IMG/VR virus record: IMGVR_UViG_3300019776_000919
Coordinates: 105,714-169,713 of that record
Reading direction: 5' to 3' (one strand)
Length of the DNA stretch: 64,000 nucleotides
DNA from: a virus
This document shows, piece after piece, positions 25,960 through 35,383 of this stretch (positions are counted from its first letter, which is position 1; every line of letters starts with the position of its first letter). Below the pieces are notes generated by a model that was not told the origin of the DNA, did no database searches, and was given only the letters and a program-made list of their open reading frames with translations. The translations under genes were made by a program, and so were the position numbers.

Positions 25960-27879
25960 ATGGAATTCTCAGACATCGCTTTGGCTAAGTTTTTGCAAGT
26001 TGCCCCGGAACTAGGCCCCTACATTCTTAACTTCTCAAAGATTAATGATGAAATGGGGGATGCTACTTCGGGAGTAGAAGTTGGTGTATTTATTCTCAAT
26101 ACCGGTTCCGGCCTAGCGTATGTGCCGGTTATTGGTAAGGGTGATACAGTATTCCCTATTGATTCTATTTTCCTAGAATCGGAATCTCTGTTTAGACCTT
26201 TGAGCCCTTCTAGTATTTCATACATAGTAAATACTGCATCAACAAGCTTAGGTAAAACTGTTAAGATTCCAGACACTGTTGACCAAAATCCAAGTTTGAT
26301 GAACATGATCAATCCTCCTAGGACTGGTAAGTTCATATACGCGTCCGCTAGTAGACTGCCAGAATTCCTAGCCGTTGTACCAGGAAACATCAGAAAAGCT
26401 CTGTTTGAAAAAATTGCATCCGAGCAAAGTGTTTACACTTCCCTGGATAAACTGTTTGGCCTCAAGGCTATTTTCTCTGTTCTCAATGGGGATCATGGCG
26501 GCTCCGGCGTAGCTAACAATGTTGCTTCCGGACCCGATGCAGTTAGAGTAAACAATCTTTCTGTAATCACCACACCTCAAGAAGTAAAAGCTCTTTTAAA
26601 TGACGCTGCTGCCAAAACTTTCTTGGATCAAGGCTATGTAATTCAAGGCGAACCTGGAGCTTTCAGAGCTGCCGTATCATACTTTCCGTATGATAAGATT
26701 GGTCAATACTTTAAGATTAATCCCGCATCAGACGGTGGAAAAGACTATAAGATTGCAATGGGTAATGGAGAGGTAAATACTGCTTTCATTCCTAAATACC
26801 ATTTGCTAAATCCCGTACCCTCTAAGAACTCTTTGGCTGCTGTATTTGCAGACGGTAGCTATGCTACTGGAGAAATGATTGCAGTTGGCGGACCTCTTCT
26901 AAAAGAAGATGTATTGAATTTAGTATTTTCACTAAACCCCCCGATCCTATTAAAAGAGTTAAATCAACAAGACAGATTCCTGATTTTTACTACCTCTGGA
27001 GAAGCATTAGGCCCCTTTACTGCTCACGGAGTTATTCGTACCAGCATGGGCGTTGAGATCAAAACTTATTCCGGTAAAGTAAAACGTATTTGTGGTTATA
27101 ATAATTTCACTAAAGAAGTTGATCAAGTAGGTGATACACTATTTGTACCCTTTAATGCAATCGTCCTTCCATTAAGAGAAGATGTCACGTTAGACCTAGA
27201 ACGAAGCATTAATGGGGCTTTAAACAAACAAGAACTTTGTGCATCACAACTATTGAGTCAGGAAATGAATCTCCGTTATGACGGAGTAGAGTTTTCAACT
27301 GACGACAGAGTCCTTGGTAAATTTGCCTCTGCTATGAAGTATCTAGTAGAGGGTGAGAATATTGAACCAGACGTAGCTAGCAATTTCCTGAAACAAGCTG
27401 AAGAAACTAGTTACTTGAAGATCTTCATGTCTAAGGAAGCATCTGCTGCTTCTACTGATTTCAAGCCAGCAGAAATTCCTCAGTATGGTACTTCGGCACC
27501 TATGGATCAACAAGTTGGTTTAAACGGGGCGCTAATCCCGTCAATACAATCATCAACTGCTTTAGGGGATTCTCAAGTAGTTGAATCAACTATTATTTCC
27601 CAACTGCTGCAAGTACCTGATTTATTTGAATATATTCAGGAATACTTGCCTGAACTAGAACAAACAGTTGATAGACTGGGTAGAATTCTATTCATGACTC
27701 GTGCTAAAATTGATCAAATTTCAGCGTCGTTGGATTCGGATTCTGTTTTCAGCATGATTTCTCAGATTAAAACAGTTTATCGCCAACTCGGAGATACTAC
27801 CTTGAAGCTCAAGGGTATGTCTAATATGGCAATCGGCTATAAGAGAGAAGACGCTGAGAATACACCTCAAGGCTCTTAA
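25960..27879 (+). CDS. Large virion or head-morphogenesis protein, unknown
   Basis: 639 residues; no Shine-Dalgarno before the ATG. No enzyme motif is visible. Beta-rich N-terminal two-thirds, with helical C-terminus (DLFEYIQEYLPELEQTVDRL). Contains KIAS and KEAS sites (FEKIASEQS about 149, MSKEASAAS about 491) of the kind proposed as protease sites. Sits in the head operon before the protease and scaffold genes. A structural role is inferred from position only. Confidence 0.75.
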   Translation: MEFSDIALAKFLQVAPELGPYILNFSKINDEMGDATSGVEVGVFILNTGSGLAYVPVIGKGDTVFPIDSIFLESESLFRPLSPSSISYIVNTASTSLGKTVKIPDTVDQNPSLMNMINPPRTGKFIYASASRLPEFLAVVPGNIRKALFEKIASEQSVYTSLDKLFGLKAIFSVLNGDHGGSGVANNVASGPDAVRVNNLSVITTPQEVKALLNDAAAKTFLDQGYVIQGEPGAFRAAVSYFPYDKIGQYFKINPASDGGKDYKIAMGNGEVNTAFIPKYHLLNPVPSKNSLAAVFADGSYATGEMIAVGGPLLKEDVLNLVFSLNPPILLKELNQQDRFLIFTTSGEALGPFTAHGVIRTSMGVEIKTYSGKVKRICGYNNFTKEVDQVGDTLFVPFNAIVLPLREDVTLDLERSINGALNKQELCASQLLSQEMNLRYDGVEFSTDDRVLGKFASAMKYLVEGENIEPDVASNFLKQAEETSYLKIFMSKEASAASTDFKPAEIPQYGTSAPMDQQVGLNGALIPSIQSSTALGDSQVVESTIISQLLQVPDLFEYIQEYLPELEQTVDRLGRILFMTRAKIDQISASLDSDSVFSMISQIKTVYRQLGDTTLKLKGMSNMAIGYKREDAENTPQGS

Positions 27880-27887
27880 GATTAACA

Positions 27888-28529
27888 ATGGCACAAGTAC
27901 ATGCCAAATTTCTTTTAGTAAGACAAAAAACTACGGGGGTTGATGCCACCGTAGATGCAATTCTTTCTGGAAAACCAGAGGACAAAGATACTAGGGCTTT
28001 ATTTGATAAGGCCCGTAGTATTTATAATTCCCCGATTAAAAAAAGCTACGTAGAAGCTTGCTTAATGGCAACCACGGACATGGATAAGATAGGTGAACTA
28101 TTATCCATGTCAAGAGAGTTGTTAGAGATGTATAAAAACATCTTCTTTGACATAGAGGGTTATGACAAGCTAAGCTTGATGGAGGTAATTGAAAATGCCG
28201 ACTCTCCCGATGAAAAAGGAATGAAGATTTGGGCATTGAGTCAAGGCCTGGACTTCGTAGCTTGGAGACTTGGAAAAGCCGTTAGTATTAATCCTGTTGA
28301 AGGCTTGCAGGAATTATTTACCTTAGCTGTCTATAAGAGTAAGGAAGCTTTATTCTCAGGTAAAGATACTGAGGCTAGTAAAGCTGCTACTACTTGGACA
28401 AAACTGAGTATGGACTTAGCCCGTATTCTTAAAGCTTGGGTGTCAGACTCGGAAGCTGCTAAAGCTGATATTGAATTGGCTTTGAAATCTATTGACCCTG
28501 AATTCCAAGGGTTTGACTCCATACAATAA
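27888..28529 (+). CDS. Hypothetical head-region protein
   Basis: 213 residues; largely helical, with a central LWALSQGLDFVAWRLG-like helix region. ATG nine bases after the previous stop, no ribosome site. No family recognised. Between two KxA-rich head proteins in the same rightward unit, so probably virion or assembly related. Confidence 0.72.
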   Translation: MAQVHAKFLLVRQKTTGVDATVDAILSGKPEDKDTRALFDKARSIYNSPIKKSYVEACLMATTDMDKIGELLSMSRELLEMYKNIFFDIEGYDKLSLMEVIENADSPDEKGMKIWALSQGLDFVAWRLGKAVSINPVEGLQELFTLAVYKSKEALFSGKDTEASKAATTWTKLSMDLARILKAWVSDSEAAKADIELALKSIDPEFQGFDSIQ

Positions 28530-28548
28530 AACTAATACTTATTAGGCC

Positions 28549-28561
28549 TACGAATTAAAAT
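28549..28561 (+). promoter_or_regulatory. TACGAATTAAAAT promoter candidate
   Basis: TACGAATTAAAAT ends six bases before the ATG at 28568. It matches the 25914 and 56329 elements. No Shine-Dalgarno site is present, so the transcript may be leaderless. Confidence 0.5.
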
Positions 28562-28567
28562 CAACTT

Positions 28568-29635
28568 ATGGCAACTATTACCATTCAAGATCTACAAGAA
28601 ATCGCTGTGCAAGCCACTAGTGATTTTTTTAACAATCAAGTCCCTCTGAATCAATCCCTTGCTAAGCAGGCATCTGAGCGTGGACTTAATTCGGAACAGC
28701 TAAAAAGAGCTATTGAGACTACTAATACTTTGACTCATTTAAAGAGTATTGAAGTATCCAAGGATAGAACCGTAGAGTTTCCTGTTGCAGACTACACGTC
28801 AATTGTTAAAATGGCTTCAGTCCCTAATTTGACTGGCCCAGAAGACGAAGACGTACCTGACGGAGATGCTCACGGCTTCGTAGAAAAAGCAGCTTCTGCA
28901 GAAAGCATCCTAGCATACACTCCTCCTGATATGACGGAGAATGAGAAAATGTTGCATCTGCAGAAAGCTGCGCATATTAATAAAGTTGCTTTGGAAAACG
29001 CTCAAATTAATTTGAGAATTACCGGAGAAACTCTTCTAAAACAGGCTTTCGAACTAAGAAAAGACCCTCAGTTTATAGAGCATCTTTCAGCATCTTCTGC
29101 CGATAGTTTTCAATTTGAAAAGATTTCTACTCTTGTTTTAGGATCTATCGTTGATAGAAAAGATTACACAAACGGTATGTTTAAATCTGCTCAATTGAAT
29201 GAAGTAGAATCATTTGTTTCTCTTTACAAGCAGGCCAGTGAATTGACTTCTGAAATCAAAACCAGAAAGAATATGGACGAACGCTGGGAAATGATTAAAC
29301 AAGCTTCCATTTTAGGTTCTCTTGCTCAAGGGGTGGCTAAGTATACAACGAAAGCAGTGGTTGCCCCGGCTAAGTTAATGGGAAAAGCAATATCGGCTCC
29401 ACTAGTAGCAGGAGCCGGGGTTGTTGGAAGACGGGTTAACAATGCTATTGCCAGTACCGGTGCAGGCAAAGCCGCAGGATTCACACCTAAACCTACTAAC
29501 CCCGCGTTAGCTAAAAAAGTTATGGCTGTAGGAACTGGAGTAGGCATGGCAGCTATGGATGCCTCTGCTTTTGAGCCAAAATCTGATCCTATGGGGTATG
29601 GTCAAGGCCGTATCTGGGATAATCTACAAAGATAA
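28568..29635 (+). CDS. Head-region protein rich in KxA sites
   Basis: 355 residues. Starts with a helical region (ATITIQDLQEIAVQATSDFF). Contains many Lys-x-Ala sites, for example AKQASERG (about 36), KMASVPN (about 81), VEKAASAES (about 105), LYKQASELT (about 222) and IKQASILG (about 247). The C-terminal ~100 residues are Gly/Ala/Pro-rich and hydrophobic, like a glycine-zipper membrane segment. Could be an internal or ejection protein cut by the prohead protease; this is inference. No catalytic motif. Confidence 0.72.
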   Translation: MATITIQDLQEIAVQATSDFFNNQVPLNQSLAKQASERGLNSEQLKRAIETTNTLTHLKSIEVSKDRTVEFPVADYTSIVKMASVPNLTGPEDEDVPDGDAHGFVEKAASAESILAYTPPDMTENEKMLHLQKAAHINKVALENAQINLRITGETLLKQAFELRKDPQFIEHLSASSADSFQFEKISTLVLGSIVDRKDYTNGMFKSAQLNEVESFVSLYKQASELTSEIKTRKNMDERWEMIKQASILGSLAQGVAKYTTKAVVAPAKLMGKAISAPLVAGAGVVGRRVNNAIASTGAGKAAGFTPKPTNPALAKKVMAVGTGVGMAAMDASAFEPKSDPMGYGQGRIWDNLQR

Positions 29636-29648
29636 ATTGAGAACAAAA

Positions 29649-30179
29649 ATGAACGAACAAATTCAAGAACTTTACGAATACGGCTTGGAAAAATACGCCG
29701 GAGATAAGACCGCTGCTAAAGATTTTGTAGTGGCTTTTATAAAAGAGGCTAGTGGTGCTGAAGTTGCTAAGCTGGGATGGAATACTGTAGGTAGATCTGC
29801 CCTACAAGCCTTGGGTGGAGCGTCGGTAGGTATTGGTGTAGGGTTAGGTATTCATGGGCTGTCTAGTATGATAAACGCCGCAGGTAATGCGGGTTTACAC
29901 GCTAAATTTAAAGAAGCTTTCAGTAAGGCTATCGCTATGAATCCCGTAGTTGCAGAGGGTCATAGATCAGAACCCGCTAAAGTAGATTCTTATGCGGAAA
30001 CCATTTTTAAGTTTGCTCCTCATGTTGCCTGTGATGCTAATTTACTAAGTACTGTTTTAGCTAATGCCGTACATGGTGAAAACGTAGATCCTACTATTAT
30101 TAAGTCTATTGTTGACCTAGAGTCCAAGCTTATCGAGACTCGTAAAAATTCTTTATTCACTCCTAAAACCTATCTATAA
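29649..30179 (+). CDS. Head-region protein with glycine-zipper segment
   Basis: 176 residues. The open frame extends upstream into the previous gene, but the ATG at 29649-29651 lies 13 bases after that stop and begins a plausible protein (MNEQIQELYEYGLEKYAG). That opening resembles a variant of the KYLxKIA leader (YGLEKYAG). A glycine-rich stretch (LGGASVGIGVGLGIHGL) around residue 57 suits membrane insertion. Function unknown. Confidence 0.7.
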   Translation: MNEQIQELYEYGLEKYAGDKTAAKDFVVAFIKEASGAEVAKLGWNTVGRSALQALGGASVGIGVGLGIHGLSSMINAAGNAGLHAKFKEAFSKAIAMNPVVAEGHRSEPAKVDSYAETIFKFAPHVACDANLLSTVLANAVHGENVDPTIIKSIVDLESKLIETRKNSLFTPKTYL

Positions 30180-30180
30180 A

Positions 30181-30444
30181 ATGGACAAGTCTAGCAAGTT
30201 ACTAGATTGGGCTGAAAAGTCCATCACTGAACTTAAGAATATGCCTATTCATAATAAGATAGGGTTAGGATTAGGCGTAACTTCACTTGGGCTAGGGTTA
30301 GTAAACTACCATAATAATAAAGTTAAATTAGATATGGATAAAGCAAGAATTGATCTAGATAAAGAGAGAGTTAATTTAGATATGAAATCCCTTTCTGCTT
30401 TACAAAAAATCCACAAAGCTTTATCAAAAAAATCTAACATCTAA
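30181..30444 (+). CDS. Small membrane/coiled-coil protein
   Basis: 87 residues from an ATG one base after the preceding stop. A hydrophobic glycine-rich stretch (KIGLGLGVTSLGLGLVNYH, about 24-42) then a regular charged coiled coil (DMDKARIDLDKERVNLDM). No family recognised. In the head operon just before the protease. Confidence 0.72.
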   Translation: MDKSSKLLDWAEKSITELKNMPIHNKIGLGLGVTSLGLGLVNYHNNKVKLDMDKARIDLDKERVNLDMKSLSALQKIHKALSKKSNI

Positions 30445-30452
30445 ATTACCCC

Positions 30453-31976
30453 ATGTTAAAACTTATAGACATAGACTCTTCTTTCTTCAATGAAGAGCCT
30501 GTGGTTAGAATTATAAACACTGATTCTAATTTTCCATTGGAGAAGACTGCAGCTGATTCTAGGATAAATACTTTTATCTCCGATCTTAAACCGGAACAAG
30601 ATAAAATATACGTCCACATTTTAGCTATGGGGGCTGGGGAATACTTTGGGGCTAATAGAAATGCAGACTATTTCCCTGAAGATAATCTTATCAAATGGCA
30701 TGATACATTTAGAACGTCTCCTGCGCATATCTTTAAGCATCACATAAATAAAAATCCTGAGATTGCTATTGGTAAGGTCATTTTTTCCGTATACAACGAA
30801 AGAATGCACAGAGTAGAAGTTATTGCTTGGATTGATAAGAAAAAAGGATGGGATGTAGTTGATAAAATCGAGAGGGGTGAGTTCCCTGCTACTTCAATGG
30901 CGTGCCATACTCCGTATGATACTTGCTCTATTTGTGGAAACAAAGCTAGATCTCGTAATGAATATTGCTCTCATTTAAGAGGTGAACTGGGTAAAGTCCA
31001 TCCTACTGGTGAAAAAACCATGGCCATCAATGATGGAGCCCTTAAGTTTTTTGATATGTCAGTAGTATTTAAACCTGCAGATGTTACTAGTAGTGTATTA
31101 CAAAAAGTTGCTTATGCTGATCAATCTATTACCGGTTCTGCAGAGTCTGCGGAAATGATGGGTTTAGGTGAAAAAACTACTGAACTTAAAAAGTTAAGTT
31201 CGATGATTAAAGAGATTGAAGGAACTATGATCAATTCCTCAGACTCTTTAAAAGCAATCTTAGACAAAGTTAAGGACCCAGAAGAAGAAGTAATTTCTCT
31301 TTTAGAAGATTTAGAACTTGATCACGTAATTCATGCATTTGCAGAATTAGGCATCTCACCGTCTGTAGGGTTTTTTGCTAAGTTAATCGGTAGAAAAATT
31401 TGTGGCGAGGATGTCGCCGGAATAGAGACGTTAGTAAAAGGTTTAATTCAAGTAGACGGTGATAAGGTACATGTACCGGAACAAGGTCTTTCTAAAGTTG
31501 CATCTACCTATGAAGTAAACCATGCAATTTCTATACTGTCGCCTATGACTAAACAATGTTCTATTTTCCCAGACATTGTTATGCAAAGAGAGCTGGAAAA
31601 TTCAAACCCTGGATTTATACATCAAAGCGGGTTGGATTATATGAATTCTTCCAATGTAGGATATATCGGTAATGGACCTTATCCTGCTGCAGACCCTAGA
31701 AAAACATATTTACATTTGAGAGACGTTTACAGAGAGAAAAACTCAGATGGCTCTAGTATTTTGAAAACTTTATTTACTATCGGTGGCGCAGCAATAGCCG
31801 CTAAATGGCTAGTGTCGAAACTTATCGAAAGTAAAATGCAGGAACTTAGAGAAGAAATTCGCAAAGATAATTCTTCCCCAGTTAAAATAGTATTAGTTAA
31901 ATCGGCTGAACAAGCTTTCACTACTCAACAATTAGTTAAAGCATCCCTCTTGAATAGTTTAAAAACTGGGTTATAA
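30453..31976 (+). CDS. Prohead maturation protease
   Basis: 507 residues. Pattern fits herpesvirus-assemblin-like serine proteases of phage heads (S78/U35 type): His around 96-97 (FKHHINK), IGK at 106-108, a strand VEVIAWID, an IERGE helix and Ser at about 148 (ATSMAC). A Cys3His zinc knuckle follows (C158, C161, C172, H174; TCSICG...YCSHL). It would cut head proteins during capsid maturation. The assemblin family prefers Ala at P1 with Ser after it, which agrees with the many K-x-A-S sites in neighbouring proteins. It also contains such sites itself (EKTAADS about 30, SKVASTY). The C-terminal region is unassigned. Confidence 0.7.
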   Translation: MLKLIDIDSSFFNEEPVVRIINTDSNFPLEKTAADSRINTFISDLKPEQDKIYVHILAMGAGEYFGANRNADYFPEDNLIKWHDTFRTSPAHIFKHHINKNPEIAIGKVIFSVYNERMHRVEVIAWIDKKKGWDVVDKIERGEFPATSMACHTPYDTCSICGNKARSRNEYCSHLRGELGKVHPTGEKTMAINDGALKFFDMSVVFKPADVTSSVLQKVAYADQSITGSAESAEMMGLGEKTTELKKLSSMIKEIEGTMINSSDSLKAILDKVKDPEEEVISLLEDLELDHVIHAFAELGISPSVGFFAKLIGRKICGEDVAGIETLVKGLIQVDGDKVHVPEQGLSKVASTYEVNHAISILSPMTKQCSIFPDIVMQRELENSNPGFIHQSGLDYMNSSNVGYIGNGPYPAADPRKTYLHLRDVYREKNSDGSSILKTLFTIGGAAIAAKWLVSKLIESKMQELREEIRKDNSSPVKIVLVKSAEQAFTTQQLVKASLLNSLKTGL

Positions 31977-32031
31977 TTCAGTCAATTTAGTTAAGAATAA
32001 TCTAAACAGAAAACCAAGGATAAAAAATAAA

Positions 32032-33969
32032 ATGGATCTAACTCTTGATCAACTGCTAGCTAGTTTTGAAACTGGCATGCAAAAATCAGCGTCGGAAGGC
32101 GAAGATAAGAAAGAAGAAGCTAAAGACGAGAAAAACGAATTCCCCTTCAAAAAGAAGGATGAAGAAGTTTCAGAAAAGTCTGAAGAAAAAAAGGACGAAG
32201 ATGAGTCTAAAGATGAATCCGAAGGCCAAGAAAAAGAAGCTTCACTAGCTGGTGCCGCTTTGGCTCGTGAAGTAATGCAAAAAGTAGCATCACTCAACCT
32301 GGACAATGGAATGAATAAACAAGCCTCAACCGCCGGTCAAGCACTGGCTCGTGCCCTTCTAAAGAAGGCCTCTGCTGGAGACGTATCTACGACAAACGGC
32401 ATTACCTCGGAAGCTGTTCCGAATAAGTCTCAAGTAGACAACGCTGAAATGGAAGCTGAAGGCGCTGCTGCTATTAAGGCCCTGCCTACTGGCGACGGCG
32501 TACGTAACTACGGAACCGTTAATGAGATTTTTGATGCGATGATTCAAGACGCTCTTGCACAAGGCGCTGCTTCAACTGATCAAGTTCATGAGCGTGGCGT
32601 TGCTAAGAATGAAGGTGCTGTTCTGGAACATGCTGTTCCGAATCAAATCAAAGTTGCCGCTATGAACGCCCTGATGCAAGGTGGTTTTGATTTTGACACT
32701 GCTGCCCAACTCTTGAAGTCTGCCGAAAGAAACGATCATAAAATTGAAGGATATATTTCCCCCGCTTGGCAAGAAAATGCCATTGCTAAGGACCACGGTA
32801 AAGAAGGCCTTAAGGGCGTAGGCGCTAATGTAAGTAAACACATTACCGGAGGCCTTAGAGTAGCTGGACGGGGATATCTAGAAGGTTTTGGCGGCAGCGT
32901 TGCCGGAGGTCTAATAGGCCAAGCTGTTGGGCTTGCAGGTAAAAATGCCCATGCTGTTAGAACCGGAACAAGTGTCGGAGCTACTTTAGGTGGACTTGGC
33001 GGCTTGGCTCATGGCGTTTATTCCTCTCTGAAAAACCAAGCTGATGAAGCCCATAAGAAGTATGCTTCAGAACAAGACCAATCGCAAGACGAAATCGAAA
33101 AGGCCGCCGCCATTTCCCATCTGGTCGCTAATGGCGTTAATTTTGACGACGCTTTTGAAATGGTTAAACAAGCCGAAGCTGAAATTGCTTTTGAAATGGA
33201 AAAAGCCGCTTGTCTGGAAACCCTGATCAATGAAGGTGTAGATTATGATTCAGCCGTTGAGTTGGTTAAGCAAGCTGCTGCTGGTGATCTGAACACTACT
33301 GATGGTGTTAATCCTGGCTCGGTTCCTAATAAGAACCAAGAAGACAACGCTCAGATGGAAGCCGAAGGCGCTGCTACGGTAAAGCCGCTGCCCACTGGTA
33401 ACGGTATTGCTGCTCAAGGTAATGTAAACCAAATTTTTGACGCCATCGTAGATGATGCTCTGGCTCAAGGCGCTGCTTCAAGTGACCAAGTTCACGAGCG
33501 TGGTGTATCGAAAGCCGAAGGTGCTGTAGAAGCTCATGCCGTTCCTAATCAGGTTAAGGTCGCTGCCATGAATAAGCTGTTGGAAGCCGGTGTTGATTTT
33601 GAAAAAGCTGCTGAAATTGTTAAGCAGGCTGGTGCCGCTGCAATTCCCAGTTTTCTCACCAAAGTAAGAGGCAACGCCATTAACGCTGTCAAAGATGCTA
33701 AGGCCCTAGTTGGAGCTGGTCCTAGCCGGTTCCCGATGGCTCCGGATTCAAAAGGCATGATCCGTCCTTTGAAGAGAGACAGTGCAATGGGATTGGTTAA
33801 GAATCCTGTGGTTCAAGCTGGAGCTGCTACCGCCGCTGCCGGTGCCGGCGCTGCTGCCCTGAGTCGTGAAAAGAAAGCTGCCGTCGATATGCTGACGGAA
33901 GCCGGTATTGACTTTGACTCAGCTGTAAGCTTGGTTAATGAAAAGGCCGCTGAACTGTACGGTGAGTAA
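32032..33969 (+). CDS. Scaffold-like head core protein with internal repeats
   Basis: 645 residues. N-terminus is Lys/Glu-rich and disordered, as in scaffolds. A ~107-residue block (about 115-225) is repeated in diverged form at about 415-525. A motif of about 24 residues, L-x-x-x-G-[VIF]-[DN]-[FY]-[DE]-x-A-x-x-[LIM]-[VL], occurs five times (near 206, 357, 390, 509 and 614). A glycine-rich middle ends in SSLKNQ, matching the next gene. Many KxA(S) sites (MQKSAS, EKEAS, QKVAS, NKQAS, LKKAS). An AAGGA ribosome site precedes it. Probable capsid assembly core, cut by the protease; inferred from composition and neighbours. Confidence 0.7.
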   Translation: MDLTLDQLLASFETGMQKSASEGEDKKEEAKDEKNEFPFKKKDEEVSEKSEEKKDEDESKDESEGQEKEASLAGAALAREVMQKVASLNLDNGMNKQASTAGQALARALLKKASAGDVSTTNGITSEAVPNKSQVDNAEMEAEGAAAIKALPTGDGVRNYGTVNEIFDAMIQDALAQGAASTDQVHERGVAKNEGAVLEHAVPNQIKVAAMNALMQGGFDFDTAAQLLKSAERNDHKIEGYISPAWQENAIAKDHGKEGLKGVGANVSKHITGGLRVAGRGYLEGFGGSVAGGLIGQAVGLAGKNAHAVRTGTSVGATLGGLGGLAHGVYSSLKNQADEAHKKYASEQDQSQDEIEKAAAISHLVANGVNFDDAFEMVKQAEAEIAFEMEKAACLETLINEGVDYDSAVELVKQAAAGDLNTTDGVNPGSVPNKNQEDNAQMEAEGAATVKPLPTGNGIAAQGNVNQIFDAIVDDALAQGAASSDQVHERGVSKAEGAVEAHAVPNQVKVAAMNKLLEAGVDFEKAAEIVKQAGAAAIPSFLTKVRGNAINAVKDAKALVGAGPSRFPMAPDSKGMIRPLKRDSAMGLVKNPVVQAGAATAAAGAGAAALSREKKAAVDMLTEAGIDFDSAVSLVNEKAAELYGE

Positions 33970-33974
33970 TTTGG

Positions 33975-33999
33975 AAGACCTGGGAAACTAGGTCTTTTA
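33975..33999 (+). terminator. Attenuator-like hairpin
   Basis: AAGACCT/AGGTCTT stem with an eight-base loop then TTTTAAAA, between the scaffold-like gene and the leader-peptide gene. Weak T-run, so it may only partly stop transcription and set protein ratios. Confidence 0.5.
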
Positions 34000-34002
34000 A
34001 AA

Positions 34003-34542
34003 ATGACTAACAAGTACATTACTAAAATCGCATCTCACGGGATCTCTGATAAAGTCAGGGATCCTGATTTAGCTCGTGCCGCTGGAAAAGGCTTTTTATA
34101 CGGGTCTGTCGGATCTGCTATTGGAGCCAGGGGCGGCGGACTGACTTCTTTGATTGGTGCCGTTGCAGGCGGATATCATGGATATAAGTCTTCTTTAAAG
34201 AACCAGCTCAAAGATCAACAACTCCATGACATTAAACTTCAGGGGGCGGCTCAACGGCAAGAACTCCATGAAGCTAAAATGCATAAGATGGCGGAAGAAA
34301 AAGATCCCCGCAAAGGTTTAAAAGAAGCCATCAACGTCGGTACTATTGCAGGGTTGGGTGGATTGGCTACTTTTGGTGCAGCTAAAGCTACAAACAAATT
34401 ACTGCCGGTAATTGCAAAAAAATTCCCCAAGGTAACTCATAATGGTCTGTTGACCGGACTGGGTACTATCGGTGGTTTGGCTGCAGATTACGCAGGGCTT
34501 AAAATCGGTGATGCAACTAACAAACACATAGACAAATTATGA
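34003..34542 (+). CDS. KYLxKIA-leader glycine-zipper protein
   Basis: 179 residues; opens MTNKYITKIASHGIS, with the leader followed directly by Ser, the best fit to the KIA-S cleavage pattern. A glycine-rich segment (GSVGSAIGARGGGLTSLIG) ending in KSSLKNQ matches the middle of the scaffold-like protein. A second hydrophobic glycine-rich part is near residue 112 (IAGLGGLATFGAAKA). Candidate injected membrane protein. No Shine-Dalgarno site. Confidence 0.75.
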   Translation: MTNKYITKIASHGISDKVRDPDLARAAGKGFLYGSVGSAIGARGGGLTSLIGAVAGGYHGYKSSLKNQLKDQQLHDIKLQGAAQRQELHEAKMHKMAEEKDPRKGLKEAINVGTIAGLGGLATFGAAKATNKLLPVIAKKFPKVTHNGLLTGLGTIGGLAADYAGLKIGDATNKHIDKL

Positions 34543-35132
34543 AACTGTCAACACTACTATACAAACAAGCTCAAGAGCTTCGCACTCAATCCACAGAATA
34601 TGTGGCGGTTGATCTTCTGAAAAAGGCTGGCATGGATGAAACTCAAGCCAGATTTGAAGTAGCTCAAAAGCTGATGGAAAAAGAAGCTACTGACTATTTG
34701 GTTAACTCTGGGATTGATTATGACACTGCATTGGAAATGGTTAAGATTGCCAACGTCAATGTAAAAGAGTTGGCTTCATTTAAAGTGGAGCCTTCGGAAG
34801 AAGAAGTTCTTTCTTTGAATATTGAAAAAGCTGCCGGGTTAGCAAAAGAGTTGGAAGAAAAGGTTGCTGACTATGATTCCCTGTTGGAAAAAGTAGCTCA
34901 ACTGGAAGCTCAATTGGCCGATAAACCGGAAGTTGAAACTGTATCTGAACCAATGCAGAAGTTTGCTAAGTCAGGTGCGTTTACAAATGAAGATTTGGAA
35001 GCCCTTAGAAAGCTTTCTACGGAAACCTTATCTAAAGTAGCATCATTGTCGGAACAGCCTTGGTCTTTAGGTAAGTCAGATCATTCAGATGTTGAATCAT
35101 TAGATCCGCTTGCTCAATTCTGCTTAAGCTAA
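34539..35132 (+). CDS. KxA-rich head-region protein with GxDYD motif
   Basis: 197 residues, overlapping the previous gene by four bases (ATGA). The N-terminus LLYKQAQELRTQ is a leader-like variant. The motif YLVNSGIDYDTALEMVK (about 51-67) matches the five repeats in the scaffold-like protein. A coiled coil (LEEKVADYDSLLEKVAQLEAQ) follows. Several KxA sites. Could be a scaffold accessory or an internal protein. Confidence 0.72.
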   Translation: MKLSTLLYKQAQELRTQSTEYVAVDLLKKAGMDETQARFEVAQKLMEKEATDYLVNSGIDYDTALEMVKIANVNVKELASFKVEPSEEEVLSLNIEKAAGLAKELEEKVADYDSLLEKVAQLEAQLADKPEVETVSEPMQKFAKSGAFTNEDLEALRKLSTETLSKVASLSEQPWSLGKSDHSDVESLDPLAQFCLS

Positions 35133-35134
35133 AA

Positions 35135-35383
35135 ATGAATAAGTATTTACTAAAAATAGCAAGTATGTGGACTTCGGGGGAGACAGTATCTCCTCCGAAT
35201 CCTCATGTATTCAACCCGTCTTCTCCTCATTATGCACCTAGAGTGGCTAGAAGATCAGCTCTTCTAAAGGGGGCCGGAGGGTTAGCTGCAGGGCTTGGAG
35301 CTGGATATTTAGCAATAAAAGCTCTTAATCATTCTTCTGATCAAAACAACCAATATCAAGACTACTCTCAGTATGGCCAATAA
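35135..35383 (+). CDS. KYLxKIA-leader membrane protein
   Basis: 82 residues opening MNKYLLKIASMWTS. A glycine/alanine-rich hydrophobic helix (LKGAGGLAAGLGAGYLAIKAL, about 43-63) follows a Pro/Ser/His-rich spacer. The C-terminus is Gln/Tyr/Asn-rich. Fits a small packaged membrane-active protein. Two bases separate it from the preceding gene and it overlaps the next by 11. Confidence 0.75.
   Translation: MNKYLLKIASMWTSGETVSPPNPHVFNPSSPHYAPRVARRSALLKGAGGLAAGLGAGYLAIKALNHSSDQNNQYQDYSQYGQ

Noticed and set aside
29559-29648. Upstream start for the 29649-30179 gene
   Set aside because: It would overlap the previous gene by 77 bases and adds a sequence unlike a phage protein; the ATG at 29649 is better.
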